This document shows positions 19,525 through 27,586 of a DNA stretch of 64,000 nt, piece after piece. Origin of the DNA: Streptomyces xanthophaeus (GTDB taxonomy: Bacteria > Actinomycetota > Actinomycetes > Streptomycetales > Streptomycetaceae); contig NZ_JOFT01000011.1 in assembly GCF_000725805.1 (NCBI RefSeq), positions 248,001 through 312,000 on the forward strand. Direction: 5' to 3'. Both the position numbers and the translations under genes were made by a program. Every line of letters begins with the position of its first letter. Positions within the stretch are counted from its first letter, which is position 1. The notes under the pieces are model-generated. The model saw nothing but the letters and a program-made list of their open reading frames with translations, searched no databases and was not told the DNA's origin.

Positions 19525-20978
19525 GCGGGCTCCTCCGCGGTGTCGGATTCCGCGGCGGTCAGCGGCAGCAGGACCTGGAAGCGGGTGTCGCCCGGGGCGG
19601 ACTCGACCTGGAGGCTGCCGTGGTGCTTGTTCACGACGATCCGCCAGGAGATGTCCAGCCCGAGGCCGGTGCCCTCGCCGACCGGTTTGGTGGTGAAGAA
19701 GGGGTCGAAGATGCGGCTGCGGATCTCCGCCGGGATGCCGGGACCGGTGTCGCGGAACTCCACGAGCAGCCGCTCGCCCTCCCGTGCCGTGCGGACCGTG
19801 AGCGTGCCCTCGCCGCCGGTGCTGCCGATGGCGAAGACGGCGTTGTCCACGAGGTTGGTCCACACCTGGTTGAGCTCCGCCGGGTAGGCGGGGACGTCCG
19901 GCACGGAACGGTCGTAGTCCTTGACCACCTTGATCCGGGGACCGATCTTGCCGGACAGCATCAGCAGGGTGCTGTCGAGGAGTTCGTGGACGTCGACGAC
20001 CCGGTGCGGGGCGCGGTCGAGCTGCGAGTACTGCTTGGCCGCGTCCACGAGGTGGGAGATGCGGGTGGTGGAGTCGTCGATCTCGTCCATCAGCAGTTCC
20101 GTCTCGACCGTGTAGTTGAGCCAGCCGATGGCCCCCGGGAGGATGTCCTCGTCCACGGTCGCCGCGATCTGCTCCAGCCAGTCGGTGTCCAGGCCGGCCT
20201 GGACGAAGGTCGGCGCGATCCGCCAGCCCTCCGGGAAGCCGTGGTCCTCCAGCCAGTCCGCGAGCTCGTCCTCCCGGTCGGAGGCCTCCAGGGGGCTCAA
20301 CGCCGTTGCCTTGGCAACGCGTTCAGCCGTGCGTTCCTGGATCTCGATGAGGTCGGCGAGGGCCTCGCGGGAGTAGGAGCCCTGGGCGATGTGGGCCAGC
20401 TTGTGCCGCATCTTGCCCACCCGTTCCCGCAGCGTCGCGGTGGCCCGGACGGCCGCCGCGGCCGGGTTGTTGAGCTCGTGGGTGAGCCCGGCCGACAACG
20501 AGCCCAGCGCCAGGAGCCGTTCACGCTGGCCGATGGCCGCCTGGGCGTTCTTCGAGCCGAAGAAGAGCCCCTCCAGCAGGTGCGCCGCCATCGGGAACCA
20601 CTCCCGCATGATGTCCGCGAACGACTCCGCGGGCAGGACGAAGAACCGCGTCGGCTCGGTCACCCGCATGGAGTTGTTGTAGACCTGCGGCACCCGGTCG
20701 CCCAGGTACGCCTGCATGGCCCCCGAGTACACCCCGCGCTGGGAGGTGCGGCTCACCTCGACGTCGTCGCCGCCGACCCGGCGGGACAGGACGACGGTGC
20801 CCTCGATCATCACGTAGAAACAGGTGGCCGGGTCTCCCTCGGTGTACACCGGACCGGTGTCGAACTGCTCGACCCGCCCCTCGCCGCACAGCCGCCCGAG
20901 CTGTTCCGGGGAGAGCTTCTCGAAGAGGAACAGCGAGGCGATCTCCTGCGGGCTGCAGGGAAGGACCTGTCCGCTCAT
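19521..20978 (-). CDS. Histidine kinase with N-terminal cyclic-nucleotide-binding domain
   Basis: 485 aa soluble kinase. A cNMP-binding (CAP_ED) jelly roll spans about residues 20-125 (YTEGDPATCFYVMIEGTVVL). A HisKA helix follows with LSAGLTHELNNPAAAA (phosphoacceptor H167). After a long helical insert comes a HATPase with NQVWTNLVDNAVFAI, DTGPGIP and GEGTGLGLDI. It has no membrane segment. The start overlaps the upstream flavoprotein stop by 4 bp and the stop overlaps the zinc-finger gene, so it sits in the middle of a coupled three-gene operon. The natural partner is the receiver domain of the flavoprotein. Confidence 0.92.
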   Translation of the reverse strand: MSGQVLPCSPQEIASLFLFEKLSPEQLGRLCGEGRVEQFDTGPVYTEGDPATCFYVMIEGTVVLSRRVGGDDVEVSRTSQRGVYSGAMQAYLGDRVPQVYNNSMRVTEPTRFFVLPAESFADIMREWFPMAAHLLEGLFFGSKNAQAAIGQRERLLALGSLSAGLTHELNNPAAAAVRATATLRERVGKMRHKLAHIAQGSYSREALADLIEIQERTAERVAKATALSPLEASDREDELADWLEDHGFPEGWRIAPTFVQAGLDTDWLEQIAATVDEDILPGAIGWLNYTVETELLMDEIDDSTTRISHLVDAAKQYSQLDRAPHRVVDVHELLDSTLLMLSGKIGPRIKVVKDYDRSVPDVPAYPAELNQVWTNLVDNAVFAIGSTGGEGTLTVRTAREGERLLVEFRDTGPGIPAEIRSRIFDPFFTTKPVGEGTGLGLDISWRIVVNKHHGSLQVESAPGDTRFQVLLPLTAAESDTAEEPA

Positions 20979-22651
20979 GACTGCTCCAGGTACCGGTGGA
21001 CGAGCATCACGGCCATGGCTCCCTCTCCTACGGCGGACGCGACGCGCTTGGCGGACTGGGCGCGCGCGTCGCCCGCCACGAACACGCCGGGAATGTTGGT
21101 CTCCAGGTGGTAGGGCGGGCGGTCGAGTTCCCATTCGGCCGGGGGGCGTCCGTCCGGTGTGAGGTCCGGTCCGGCCAGGATGAAGCCGTGCTCGTCGCGC
21201 AGGACCGTGCCGTCCAGCCAGTCGGTGAGCGGGGCGGCGCCGATGAAGACGAACATCCACTGGGCGTCGACGAGTTCGGTCGCGCCGCTGTCCACGTCGC
21301 GCAGTGTCAGCTGCTCCAGGTGCCCGTCGCCGTGCGCCGACTCGACGACGGTCCGGGTGCGGACCGTGATGTTCGCCGCCTCCTCGATCTGCTGGATCAG
21401 GTAGTACGACATCGACGCCCTCAGGGATTCTCCGCGCACCAGCAGCGTCACCGACTTGGCGCCCCGGGCGAGGTACATCGCGGCCTGGCCTGCGGAGTTG
21501 GCGCCGCCCACGATGTAGATGTCCTGCCCCTGGCAGGAGGAGGCCTCGGTGAGGGAGGAGCCGTAGTACACCCCGCAGCCGGTCAGGTCGGCGCAGCCGG
21601 GTGCCTGGAGCTGCCGGTACGAGACCCCGGTGGCGAGGATGATGCTGTGCGCGGCGACGGTCGAGCCGTCGGAGAAGCGGACGATGCGCGCCGCGCCGTT
21701 GACCTCCAGGCCCGTGACCTCGCGCGCGGTGAGGATCTCGGCGCCGAACCGGCCGGCCTGGCGGCGTGCGCGGTCCGTGAGCTGTGCGCCCGATACGCCG
21801 TCCGGGAAGCCGAGGTAGTTCTCGATGCGGGAGCTCTGCCCGGCCTGTCCGCCGGTGGCGGACCGCTCGACCAGTACCGTCCGCAGCCCCTCGGAGGCCC
21901 CGTACACCGCCGCGCCGAGTCCGGCCGGGCCGCCGCCGATCACGACGAGGTCGTAGAAGTCGGCGGTGGGCGTCGTCGCGAGGCCCACGTGGGCGGCCAG
22001 GTCGGGCGCCTCCGGCTCGATCAGCACCGTGCAGTCCGGGGTGACCACCAGGGGCAGGTGCTCTCCGTCGGCCCCGGCCGCCTCCAGCAGCCGTCGTCCC
22101 TCGGGCTCGTCGGAGGAGTACCAGCGGTACGGCACCTGGTTGCGGGCCAGGAACTCCCGGACGTGCGAGGAGCGGGCGGACCAGCGGTGCCCGACCACCT
22201 TGGTGGCGGGTACCGGCCGGTAGTCGCTGGAGCGCCAGGCCGTGAGCAGGTCGTCCAGGACGGGGTAGAGCTTCTCCTCCGGCGGGTCCCAGGGCTTGAG
22301 CAGGTAGTGGTCGAGGTCGACGACGTTGATCGCGTCGATGGCGGCGTTCGTGTCTGCGTACGCGGTCAGCAGCACGCGCCGCGCGCCCGGGTACACGTTC
22401 AGCGCCTGTTCGAGGAACTCGATGCCGTTCATCTGCGGCATGCGGTAATCGGCGAGGATCACGGCCACCAGGTCGCCCCGCAGCTTCAGCTCGCGCAGCG
22501 CCTCCAGTGCGGACTCGCCGGACTCGGCGCGCACGATCCGGTACCCGGCGCCGTAGCGGCGCCGCAGGTCACGGGCGATGGCGCGGGATACACCCGGGTC
22601 GTCGTCCACGGTCAGGATGACGGTCCGCGCTGTGTCGGCGGCCTGTGTCAT
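20975..22651 (-). CDS. Response-regulator receiver fused to thioredoxin-reductase-like flavoprotein
   Basis: 558 aa, first gene of the operon. A receiver domain (residues 10-135) has acidic pair D16/D17, phosphoacceptor D68 (ILADYRMPQ) and K119 (LLKPWD). Residues about 150-225 resemble a glutaredoxin-like insert (HVREFLARNQVPYRWY, LPLVVTPDCTVL) without a CxxC. From about 233 there is a two-dinucleotide-domain reductase with FAD motif VIGGGPAGLGAA, GGQAGQSSRIENYLGF, NADPH motif IVGGANSAGQAA and C-terminal VFVAGDARAQSAKRVASAVGEGAMA. The CxxC expected before the NADPH motif is replaced by GVYYGSSLTEASSCQGQ. A phosphorylation-controlled flavin enzyme or redox sensor is inferred. Confidence 0.92.
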   Translation of the reverse strand: MTQAADTARTVILTVDDDPGVSRAIARDLRRRYGAGYRIVRAESGESALEALRELKLRGDLVAVILADYRMPQMNGIEFLEQALNVYPGARRVLLTAYADTNAAIDAINVVDLDHYLLKPWDPPEEKLYPVLDDLLTAWRSSDYRPVPATKVVGHRWSARSSHVREFLARNQVPYRWYSSDEPEGRRLLEAAGADGEHLPLVVTPDCTVLIEPEAPDLAAHVGLATTPTADFYDLVVIGGGPAGLGAAVYGASEGLRTVLVERSATGGQAGQSSRIENYLGFPDGVSGAQLTDRARRQAGRFGAEILTAREVTGLEVNGAARIVRFSDGSTVAAHSIILATGVSYRQLQAPGCADLTGCGVYYGSSLTEASSCQGQDIYIVGGANSAGQAAMYLARGAKSVTLLVRGESLRASMSYYLIQQIEEAANITVRTRTVVESAHGDGHLEQLTLRDVDSGATELVDAQWMFVFIGAAPLTDWLDGTVLRDEHGFILAGPDLTPDGRPPAEWELDRPPYHLETNIPGVFVAGDARAQSAKRVASAVGEGAMAVMLVHRYLEQS

Positions 22652-22984
22652 GCGTTCCACCCCGGGCGGTCTGGACGGGCGGTCTGGACGGGCGCGCGGC
22701 GCGGCGGGCGGCCGGCGCCGGTTCCCGCCCATCGTATGTGCGTTCGTCCGGGATCGCTCCGGGACACCACGGTCCGCGCACTGTGGGTGTGCGGTCGGTC
22801 ACGTTCGGCCCCCGCGGTCGAATTCAGACATATGAACGACGAGCGAACAGGAGCGTCGGCGGTTAGCATCAACGAGCCGCTGTCACAGGGCATATGACGC
22901 AGCAGGGGATCTCGCGCGCCCGGAGCCGACACCGTCCGGGCGCGCGTCTGCGCCACCACCGCACATCACAGGGGGATTCGAACC
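22652..22984. promoter_or_regulatory. Divergent regulatory spacer with a duplicated start-like context
   Basis: 333 bp between the redox operon and the HAF-repeat gene. A likely -10 element TTAGCAT lies at about 22861-22867. Behind it CTGTCACAGGG and ATGACGCAGCAGGG (22880-22907) repeat the start region of the GNAT gene at 11077. The frame opened by that ATG (22894) is not the one used by the downstream gene. The real ribosome-binding site is AGGGGG just before GTG 22985. A direct duplication of TCTGGACGGGCGG lies near 22668-22692. Confidence 0.45.
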
Positions 22985-24115
22985 GTGAGCAGCACAGTCA
23001 TGAGCCGGGGCGCCTCTGCGGCAGCCGCCGCCGTCGTCCTGGCCGGGATCATCACCGCCGTGGGCCCGGCCTCCGCCGCCACCGCCGCCACCTGCACGCC
23101 GAAGATCCAGGTACTGGGTTCCCTGGGAACCTCCCTCTACAACCCGGGCAACCCGCAGACCGAGGGCGTCCTCGGCCTCGGTACGGGCAAGCTCTCCGTC
23201 GGCGTCTCCGGCGGGCTGCCCGTCTACTGGACCGGCACCACGCTCCACAAGGTTCCGCTGCCCGCCGCCGGCCTCTCCGGCGAGGTGACCGCCGTGAACA
23301 AGAGCGGCCTGATGGTCGGCGTCGTCCACGGCGCCGAGGGCTACGTGTTCACCTACCGGGCGGGCGCCGCCGCGATCACGCCGCTGCCGGGCAGCGACTA
23401 CGCGTACGGCGAGACCGACGTCAACGACGCCGGATACGTCGTCTCGCGCAACCGGGCCGGCGTGGGCCTCGTCTGGAAGGACGGCCAGAAGGTCCGCGAG
23501 CTGCACCTGCCGGCGACCGCCGGGCCGGACACCCGCATCGAGCTGGTCACCGCCGTCAACAACAAGGGCGACATCCTCGGCATGGCCAGGCAGGACTACG
23601 AGAACCCGGAGACGGGCGGGCACGTGGAGACGACCTACCCGCTGATCTGGCCGGCCGACGGCGGACCGGCCACCATCCTCTCCGGCACCGTGCAGGACAG
23701 CTACGTCCAGGACCTGGACGAGGGCGGCCGGGTCGTCGGCTACGACTGGTACGGATTCGGGTACCAGTTCAAGCCGTGGTCCTGGACGCCCCCGTACACC
23801 GAGCCCGGCACCTCGCCCGGTGTGCTGAGCACGCACCCGTACGGGACCTTCGAGGCGATCAGCCCGACCAGCGGCGTGTCCGTCGGCACCGCGAAGTTCC
23901 ACCCGGACGAGCAGGCCGTGCAGGACCAGGCGCAGCTCTGGACGGGGACGGGTGCGGTGCGCGCCCTGCCCCGGCTCGCCGTGAACAAGGCGAGCGCGGC
24001 CGAGTCCGTCTCCGACGACGGCCGGGTCGGCGGGGCCGCCGTCAACGCGAAGGGCAAGCTGAAGCCGGTGATCTGGACCTGCGCCACCCAGCAGTCCTAC
24101 CTGCCGCAGCAGTAG
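22985..24115 (+). CDS. Secreted HAF-repeat protein
   Basis: 376 aa from a GTG at 22985 behind AGGGGG. A Sec signal peptide (basic start, AAAAAVVLAGIITAV, cleavage near ASA-A, residue about 32) is followed by beta-repeat units of the extracellular HAF type. These are VNKSGLMVGVV, VNDAGYVVSRN, VNNKGDILGMA, LDEGGRVVGYD, ISPTSGVSVGTA and VSDDGRVGGAA. A Cys after the signal and one near the C-terminus (TCAT) may form a disulfide. These repeats suggest a small beta-propeller; the ligand is unknown. Confidence 0.9.
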   Translation: MSSTVMSRGASAAAAAVVLAGIITAVGPASAATAATCTPKIQVLGSLGTSLYNPGNPQTEGVLGLGTGKLSVGVSGGLPVYWTGTTLHKVPLPAAGLSGEVTAVNKSGLMVGVVHGAEGYVFTYRAGAAAITPLPGSDYAYGETDVNDAGYVVSRNRAGVGLVWKDGQKVRELHLPATAGPDTRIELVTAVNNKGDILGMARQDYENPETGGHVETTYPLIWPADGGPATILSGTVQDSYVQDLDEGGRVVGYDWYGFGYQFKPWSWTPPYTEPGTSPGVLSTHPYGTFEAISPTSGVSVGTAKFHPDEQAVQDQAQLWTGTGAVRALPRLAVNKASAAESVSDDGRVGGAAVNAKGKLKPVIWTCATQQSYLPQQ

Positions 24116-24125
24116 GCCCGTCAGG

Positions 24126-24158
24126 AGCCGGGGCCGTCCCGTGGGGCGCGCCCCGGCT
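24126..24158. terminator. Bidirectional hairpin terminator
   Basis: Perfect 9-bp arms AGCCGGGGC (24126-24134) and GCCCCGGCT (24150-24158) with a 15-nt loop lie between two convergent genes whose stops are at 24115 and 24167. The location and symmetry fit a shared terminator. Confidence 0.65.
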
Positions 24159-24166
24159 TCGTCGTC

Positions 24167-24766
24167 CTACTTCTTGACCCGGTACCGCAGGTGGGTGACG
24201 CCGGTGCCCTCGACCACCGCCGTGGGCCCTTCGAACTGCACCGGTGTGCCGCCGAGTTCGCCGAACAGCGTCTTCCCGCCGCCGAGGACGACCGGTACGA
24301 GTTCGACGCCGATCTCGTCGAGCAGACCGGCCTCCAGGCACTGCCTGGCCATCTGTCCGCCGTTGACCACGACGTTCTTGCCCTCGGCCAGTTCCTTCGC
24401 CTTGGCCACCGCCGCCTCGATGCCCCCGGTGACGAAGACGAAGTCCTCGTCGTCCTCGGGACGGTCCTGGGGGCGCCGGTGGGTCAGCACGACCGTGGTC
24501 ACGTCCATCGGGTGGCGTCCGCCCCAGGCGTTCGTCATGTCGTACAGGTACCGGCCGACGACCAGGGCGCCGGTGTTCTCCCACTCCGGCTTGACCAGTG
24601 CGGCGCTCGCGGCGGAGATCCGGATCGGCGGCACGTCGGGACTGGCCGAGGGGAGTTCGACGTCGCCGTTGCCGTACCACTGGAACAGCAGGTCGAAGCC
24701 GCTCTCCTTGGGACCTGCGATGTAGCCGTCGAGGGACATCGTCGCGCCGGTGATGACCTTGCCCAT
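24167..24766 (-). CDS. Dihydrofolate reductase family protein (RibD C-terminal fold)
   Basis: 199 aa. It has KVITGATMSLDGYIAGP at the N-terminus, GALVVGRYLYDMTNAWGG, TTVVLTHR, the NADPH loop VVVNGGQMARQCLEAGLLDEI and ELVPVVLGGGKTLFGEL. This is the RibD-C/DHFR-like fold very common in actinobacteria as stand-alone reductases of unknown substrate. The ATG at 24766 follows AAGGAGACC. It is convergent with the HAF-repeat gene. Confidence 0.93.
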   Translation of the reverse strand: MGKVITGATMSLDGYIAGPKESGFDLLFQWYGNGDVELPSASPDVPPIRISAASAALVKPEWENTGALVVGRYLYDMTNAWGGRHPMDVTTVVLTHRRPQDRPEDDEDFVFVTGGIEAAVAKAKELAEGKNVVVNGGQMARQCLEAGLLDEIGVELVPVVLGGGKTLFGELGGTPVQFEGPTAVVEGTGVTHLRYRVKK

Positions 24767-24858
24767 CGGATGGTCTCCTTCGTTGTCCGCAGGTGCCGCC
24801 TTCGGCATCGGGGCTGACGACAGTCAAACACCTGCGCACCCGGATCCCGGTTCCGACT

Positions 24859-26367
24859 TCAGCGGCTCTGCGCGGCCCCGGCGGCCCGTACGAGGTCCCG
24901 TACGGTCGCCATGTCGCTGAAGGGGATCAGTTCCTCGCCCACGATCTGGTGGGGCTCACTGCCCTTTCCGGCGATCAGGACGACGTCCTCGGGCCGGGCC
25001 GCGGCCAGTGCGTACCCGATGGCGCTCCTGCGGTCGGCGGACCGCTCGTACGGCGTTCCGGTGCCCTCGATGCCGGGGGCGATCTGGTCCAGGATCGCCT
25101 CGGGGTCCTCCGTACGGGGGTTGTCCGAGGTCAGGACGCACAGGTCGGAGTGGGTTCCGGCGATCCGGCCCATCTCGGCCCGCTTGGTGGTGTCCCGGTC
25201 CCCGCCGCAGCCGAAGACGGTGATGACGCGGCCCCGGGCGAAACCGCGGATGGCGGTGAGGACCTTGTCGAGGGAGTCGGGCGAATGCGCGTAGTCCACG
25301 ATCACCGAGGTGCCGTCCGGGGTCACGAAGCGCTCGAACCTCCCTGGTACCGGTGGCATCTGCGCGAGGGCTGCGACGAGTCCGTCCACGTCGTGTCCCA
25401 GGACCCGGCAGGCGGCCACCGCCGCCAGCGCGTTGGACACCGAGAACCGGCCCGGGACGGGGACGGCAGCCGGGTGCTCGCGGCCCGCGTGGTGCAGGAC
25501 GAACCGGGTGCCCGAGGCGTCCGCGACCAGGTCCGTGGCACGGAAGTCGGCCTCCGTGTCGAGGCCGTACGTGGTCACGGCGCCCGGCATCATCGCGGGG
25601 ATGCGGGCTCCCACGGCGTCGTCGGCATTGACCACCGCGTGCCTGCACAGGCCTTGGAACAGGCGCAGTTTGGCGTCCGTGTAGTGGGCCATCGTGCCGT
25701 GGTCGTCCAGGTGGTCCTGGGTGAGGTTGGTGAAGACGCCGACGTCCACGAAGGTCCGGTCCACCCGGTACGTCTGCAGCGCCATCGAGGTGGCTTCCAG
25801 CACCACGCTGGCGGTGCCCCGGTCCCGCATGTGGCCCAGCAGGTACTGCAGGTCGGGGGATTCCGGTGTGGTCAGCACCGAGGGCGGCATCGGGATCATC
25901 TCGTCGCCGATCCGGCTGCCCGCCGTCCCGATCACGCCCACCGAGGCGCCCTCGGAGATCCTCAGCAGGGATTCGACCATGGAGGAGATGGAGGTCTTCC
26001 CGTTGGTGCCGGTGACGGCCACCATGTCCATCTGCCGGCCGGGCTCGCCGAAGTAGCGGGAGGAGGCGACCGCGGCCGCCTTGCGGGTGTCGGGGACCCG
26101 TACGACGCACGCATCGGGCAGCAGTTCCCGTCCGGGGGACGCCGCGGCGGCTCCCGCCGCGTCGACGATCACCGCGACCGCCCCGCGGGCGAACGCCGCG
26201 CCGATGGCGGCCGGACCGCCACCGCGGTGACCGGGTACGGCGATGAAGAGCGAGCCCGGCACGACCCGGTCGACGTCGAAGGTGGTGCCCGCGGTGATCC
26301 GCGTCGCTTCGGCGTCGCCCTGGATCACGTGGTGCTCATGGCCGGTCAACAACCCGCTCAACTTCAC
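24859..26367 (-). CDS. MurE-like UDP-MurNAc-tripeptide synthetase (orphan paralogue)
   Basis: 502 aa with a GTG start at 26367 behind GAAGGGACC. Mur ligase N-domain (SLFIAVPGHRGGG), central ATPase with P-loop GTNGKT (120-125), LEATSMALQTYRVDR and TNLTQDHLDDHG, C-domain with DYAHSPDSL and VFGCGGDRD. The loop SDNPRTEDP corresponds to the DNPR motif associated with diaminopimelate-adding MurE; the Lys-adding type differs there. The housekeeping murE lies in the division/cell-wall cluster, and none of those genes are here. This is a second copy, perhaps for cell-wall modification or an amide-ligase role in another pathway. Confidence 0.93.
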   Translation of the reverse strand: MKLSGLLTGHEHHVIQGDAEATRITAGTTFDVDRVVPGSLFIAVPGHRGGGPAAIGAAFARGAVAVIVDAAGAAAASPGRELLPDACVVRVPDTRKAAAVASSRYFGEPGRQMDMVAVTGTNGKTSISSMVESLLRISEGASVGVIGTAGSRIGDEMIPMPPSVLTTPESPDLQYLLGHMRDRGTASVVLEATSMALQTYRVDRTFVDVGVFTNLTQDHLDDHGTMAHYTDAKLRLFQGLCRHAVVNADDAVGARIPAMMPGAVTTYGLDTEADFRATDLVADASGTRFVLHHAGREHPAAVPVPGRFSVSNALAAVAACRVLGHDVDGLVAALAQMPPVPGRFERFVTPDGTSVIVDYAHSPDSLDKVLTAIRGFARGRVITVFGCGGDRDTTKRAEMGRIAGTHSDLCVLTSDNPRTEDPEAILDQIAPGIEGTGTPYERSADRRSAIGYALAAARPEDVVLIAGKGSEPHQIVGEELIPFSDMATVRDLVRAAGAAQSR

Positions 26368-26859
26368 GGTGGTCCCTTCGGAGGCGGCTACGGCCCGGCG
26401 TGCGGCCCTCGCCTGGCGGCAGCGCCGACGGAGGTCGGGACTGCGGTGGTGTGTGGGGGGGAGCGATGCGTCGCCCCCGGACGGCGGGGCCTGGGCCGGT
26501 CCGGGCACGGTGGTCGGGGCGCGGCGGTCCGGCCGGGATGCCGTAGCAGGGGCCGACGCGGGAAGTGGTGCGGGAGGGACCGGGCCCGGGCGCTGGGGGG
26601 AAGCGCTAGCCGTGGCCGTGCAGGGCGCCGCGGCCGACCGTGGGGGCCTGGCCGTCGGCGGCGGTGCGGGGGCTGATGCCCCTGCGGCCCGCGGGGACCG
26701 CACGCAGGGCGGGAGCGGCCTGCGGCAGGCACTCCCCCGTGATGCGTGTGCGGTTCATGGGCCGAGTGTACGTGCGTTCACGTGAGCCGTACGCCGCATC
26801 GCACTTCGGCGCTCCGGCCGGCCGGCTCCATCGGCCGCATCCCATAGGTACGGGAAATG
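26368..26859. other. Gene-poor GC-rich stretch upstream of the murE paralogue
   Basis: About 490 bp. The only candidate is a 50-codon minus-strand frame (26758 to 26606, starting MNRTRITGECLPQAAP) on the same strand as the murE paralogue. It lacks a clear ribosome-binding site and family features, so I do not call it a gene. The remainder is Gly/Arg-coding low-complexity text in all frames. Confidence 0.4.
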
Positions 26860-26899
26860 CGTTCTCCTCCGCCGGACCACAGGCCGGTGGAGGAGAACG
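26860..26899 (-). terminator. Strong stem-loop after the I36 inhibitor gene
   Basis: 16-bp arms CGTTCTCCTCCGCCGG (26860-26875) and CCGGTGGAGGAGAACG (26884-26899) pair with a single G-T type mismatch around an 8-nt loop. The hairpin lies 16 bp beyond the stop of the minus-strand inhibitor gene and is one of the strongest in the window. Confidence 0.75.
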
Positions 26900-26914
26900 A
26901 CATCGCGGAGATCG

Positions 26915-27286
26915 TCACTGCTTCTTGAAGGACCTGATCTGGTAATTCCCCATCAGGTTGCCGCCCTGGCCGCCCGGCGTCGAACCTACGCGCGAATTGT
27001 AGTTGGTCTGCGTGTAGTACTGCACGCGATTGTTCTTTCCGTTCCACACGGATAGAACATTGCGTCCGTTCTGGATGAAGCCGCAGTTGTCGGCGGTGTT
27101 CGCCCGCTGGGCATCGGGGAACTCACAGCGCTCACCGCCGCCGTTCCACCCACTGTAGATACAGAAGTTCCCGGAGTTGCAGGTGTAGGCGGCAGGTGCG
27201 CTCTCAGCCGCCGATGCGAGCGGTGCGGACCCGAGGACGACGGCGAGAGAGAATCCGGCAGCAGCCAATGAAGTAATGCGACGCAT
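26915..27286 (-). CDS. Secreted peptidase inhibitor family I36 protein
   Basis: 123 aa. A Sec signal peptide (MRRITSLAAAGFSLAVVLGSA, cleavage at about ASA-AES) is followed by a beta/gamma-crystallin-like domain with CNSGNFCIYSGWNGGGERCEF, DNCGFIQNGRNVLSVWN and the C-terminal NYQIRSFKKQ. Four Cys could make two disulfides. This is the SMI (Streptomyces metalloproteinase inhibitor)-like I36 group. GC content is visibly lower than in the neighbours, suggesting a recent or strongly expressed gene. It has its own terminator. Confidence 0.92.
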   Translation of the reverse strand: MRRITSLAAAGFSLAVVLGSAPLASAAESAPAAYTCNSGNFCIYSGWNGGGERCEFPDAQRANTADNCGFIQNGRNVLSVWNGKNNRVQYYTQTNYNSRVGSTPGGQGGNLMGNYQIRSFKKQ

Positions 27287-27586
27287 GGCAGTTACAGTCC
27301 CTTTCCGATGTACGGCCGGGGCACGGCCCCGGTGACGACGGGACGAACGGCGGTACGCAGGACGGACGGAACTCAGCTCATCGTCCCGTTCTGGACCTCA
27401 TTAAGCATGTAGGGCGAATTCGGTTCCACGCGAGACCTTTTCCCGTCAGCGGGACCCCCTTTACTCGCCATCTCCGATGCCCCGCAGATGAACCGCCCCC
27501 GCCGGGGTCGCCCTCGACCCCGGCCTCGGGGGAACATCCCGTAAAAGGTGACGTGATCTGTCACCTTTGGCGTGCACCGTGGAGAC
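27287..27586. promoter_or_regulatory. Divergent regulatory region of the I36 inhibitor and the first SDR
   Basis: 300 bp, relatively AT-rich in the middle (around 27395-27470), between divergently transcribed genes. Its right end holds the inverted repeat at 27544-27568 described below. No additional reading frame is convincing. Confidence 0.5.
27544..27568. promoter_or_regulatory. Perfect inverted repeat, probable operator of the first SDR
   Basis: Arms AAAGGTGAC (27544-27552) and GTCACCTTT (27560-27568) are perfect reverse complements around a 7-bp spacer. The site ends 18 bp before the ATG of the SDR gene, so it overlaps the likely transcription start or leader. The nearest regulator is the WYL protein at 28537-29571; its binding here is inference. 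Confidence 0.65.

Noticed and set aside
20979..21260. N-terminal extension of the histidine kinase frame
   Set aside because: It is a shadow of the flavoprotein gene; the ATG at 20978 fits the ATGA overlap.
22970..22985. GGGGATTCGAACC resembles the T-arm of a tRNA on the minus strand
   Set aside because: The flanking bases do not form a T-stem or an acceptor stem, and the segment is the ribosome-binding region of the gene starting at 22985.
22894..24177. Long open frame starting MTQQGI through the HAF-repeat gene
   Set aside because: Its sequence is Arg/Pro/Gly-rich shadow text; the overlapping frame has a signal peptide and repeat motifs.
26606..26758. 50-codon minus-strand frame that might be a peptide precursor upstream of the murE paralogue
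   Set aside because: No ribosome-binding site, no leader/core pattern and no modification enzyme nearby; GC-rich random frames of this size are common.
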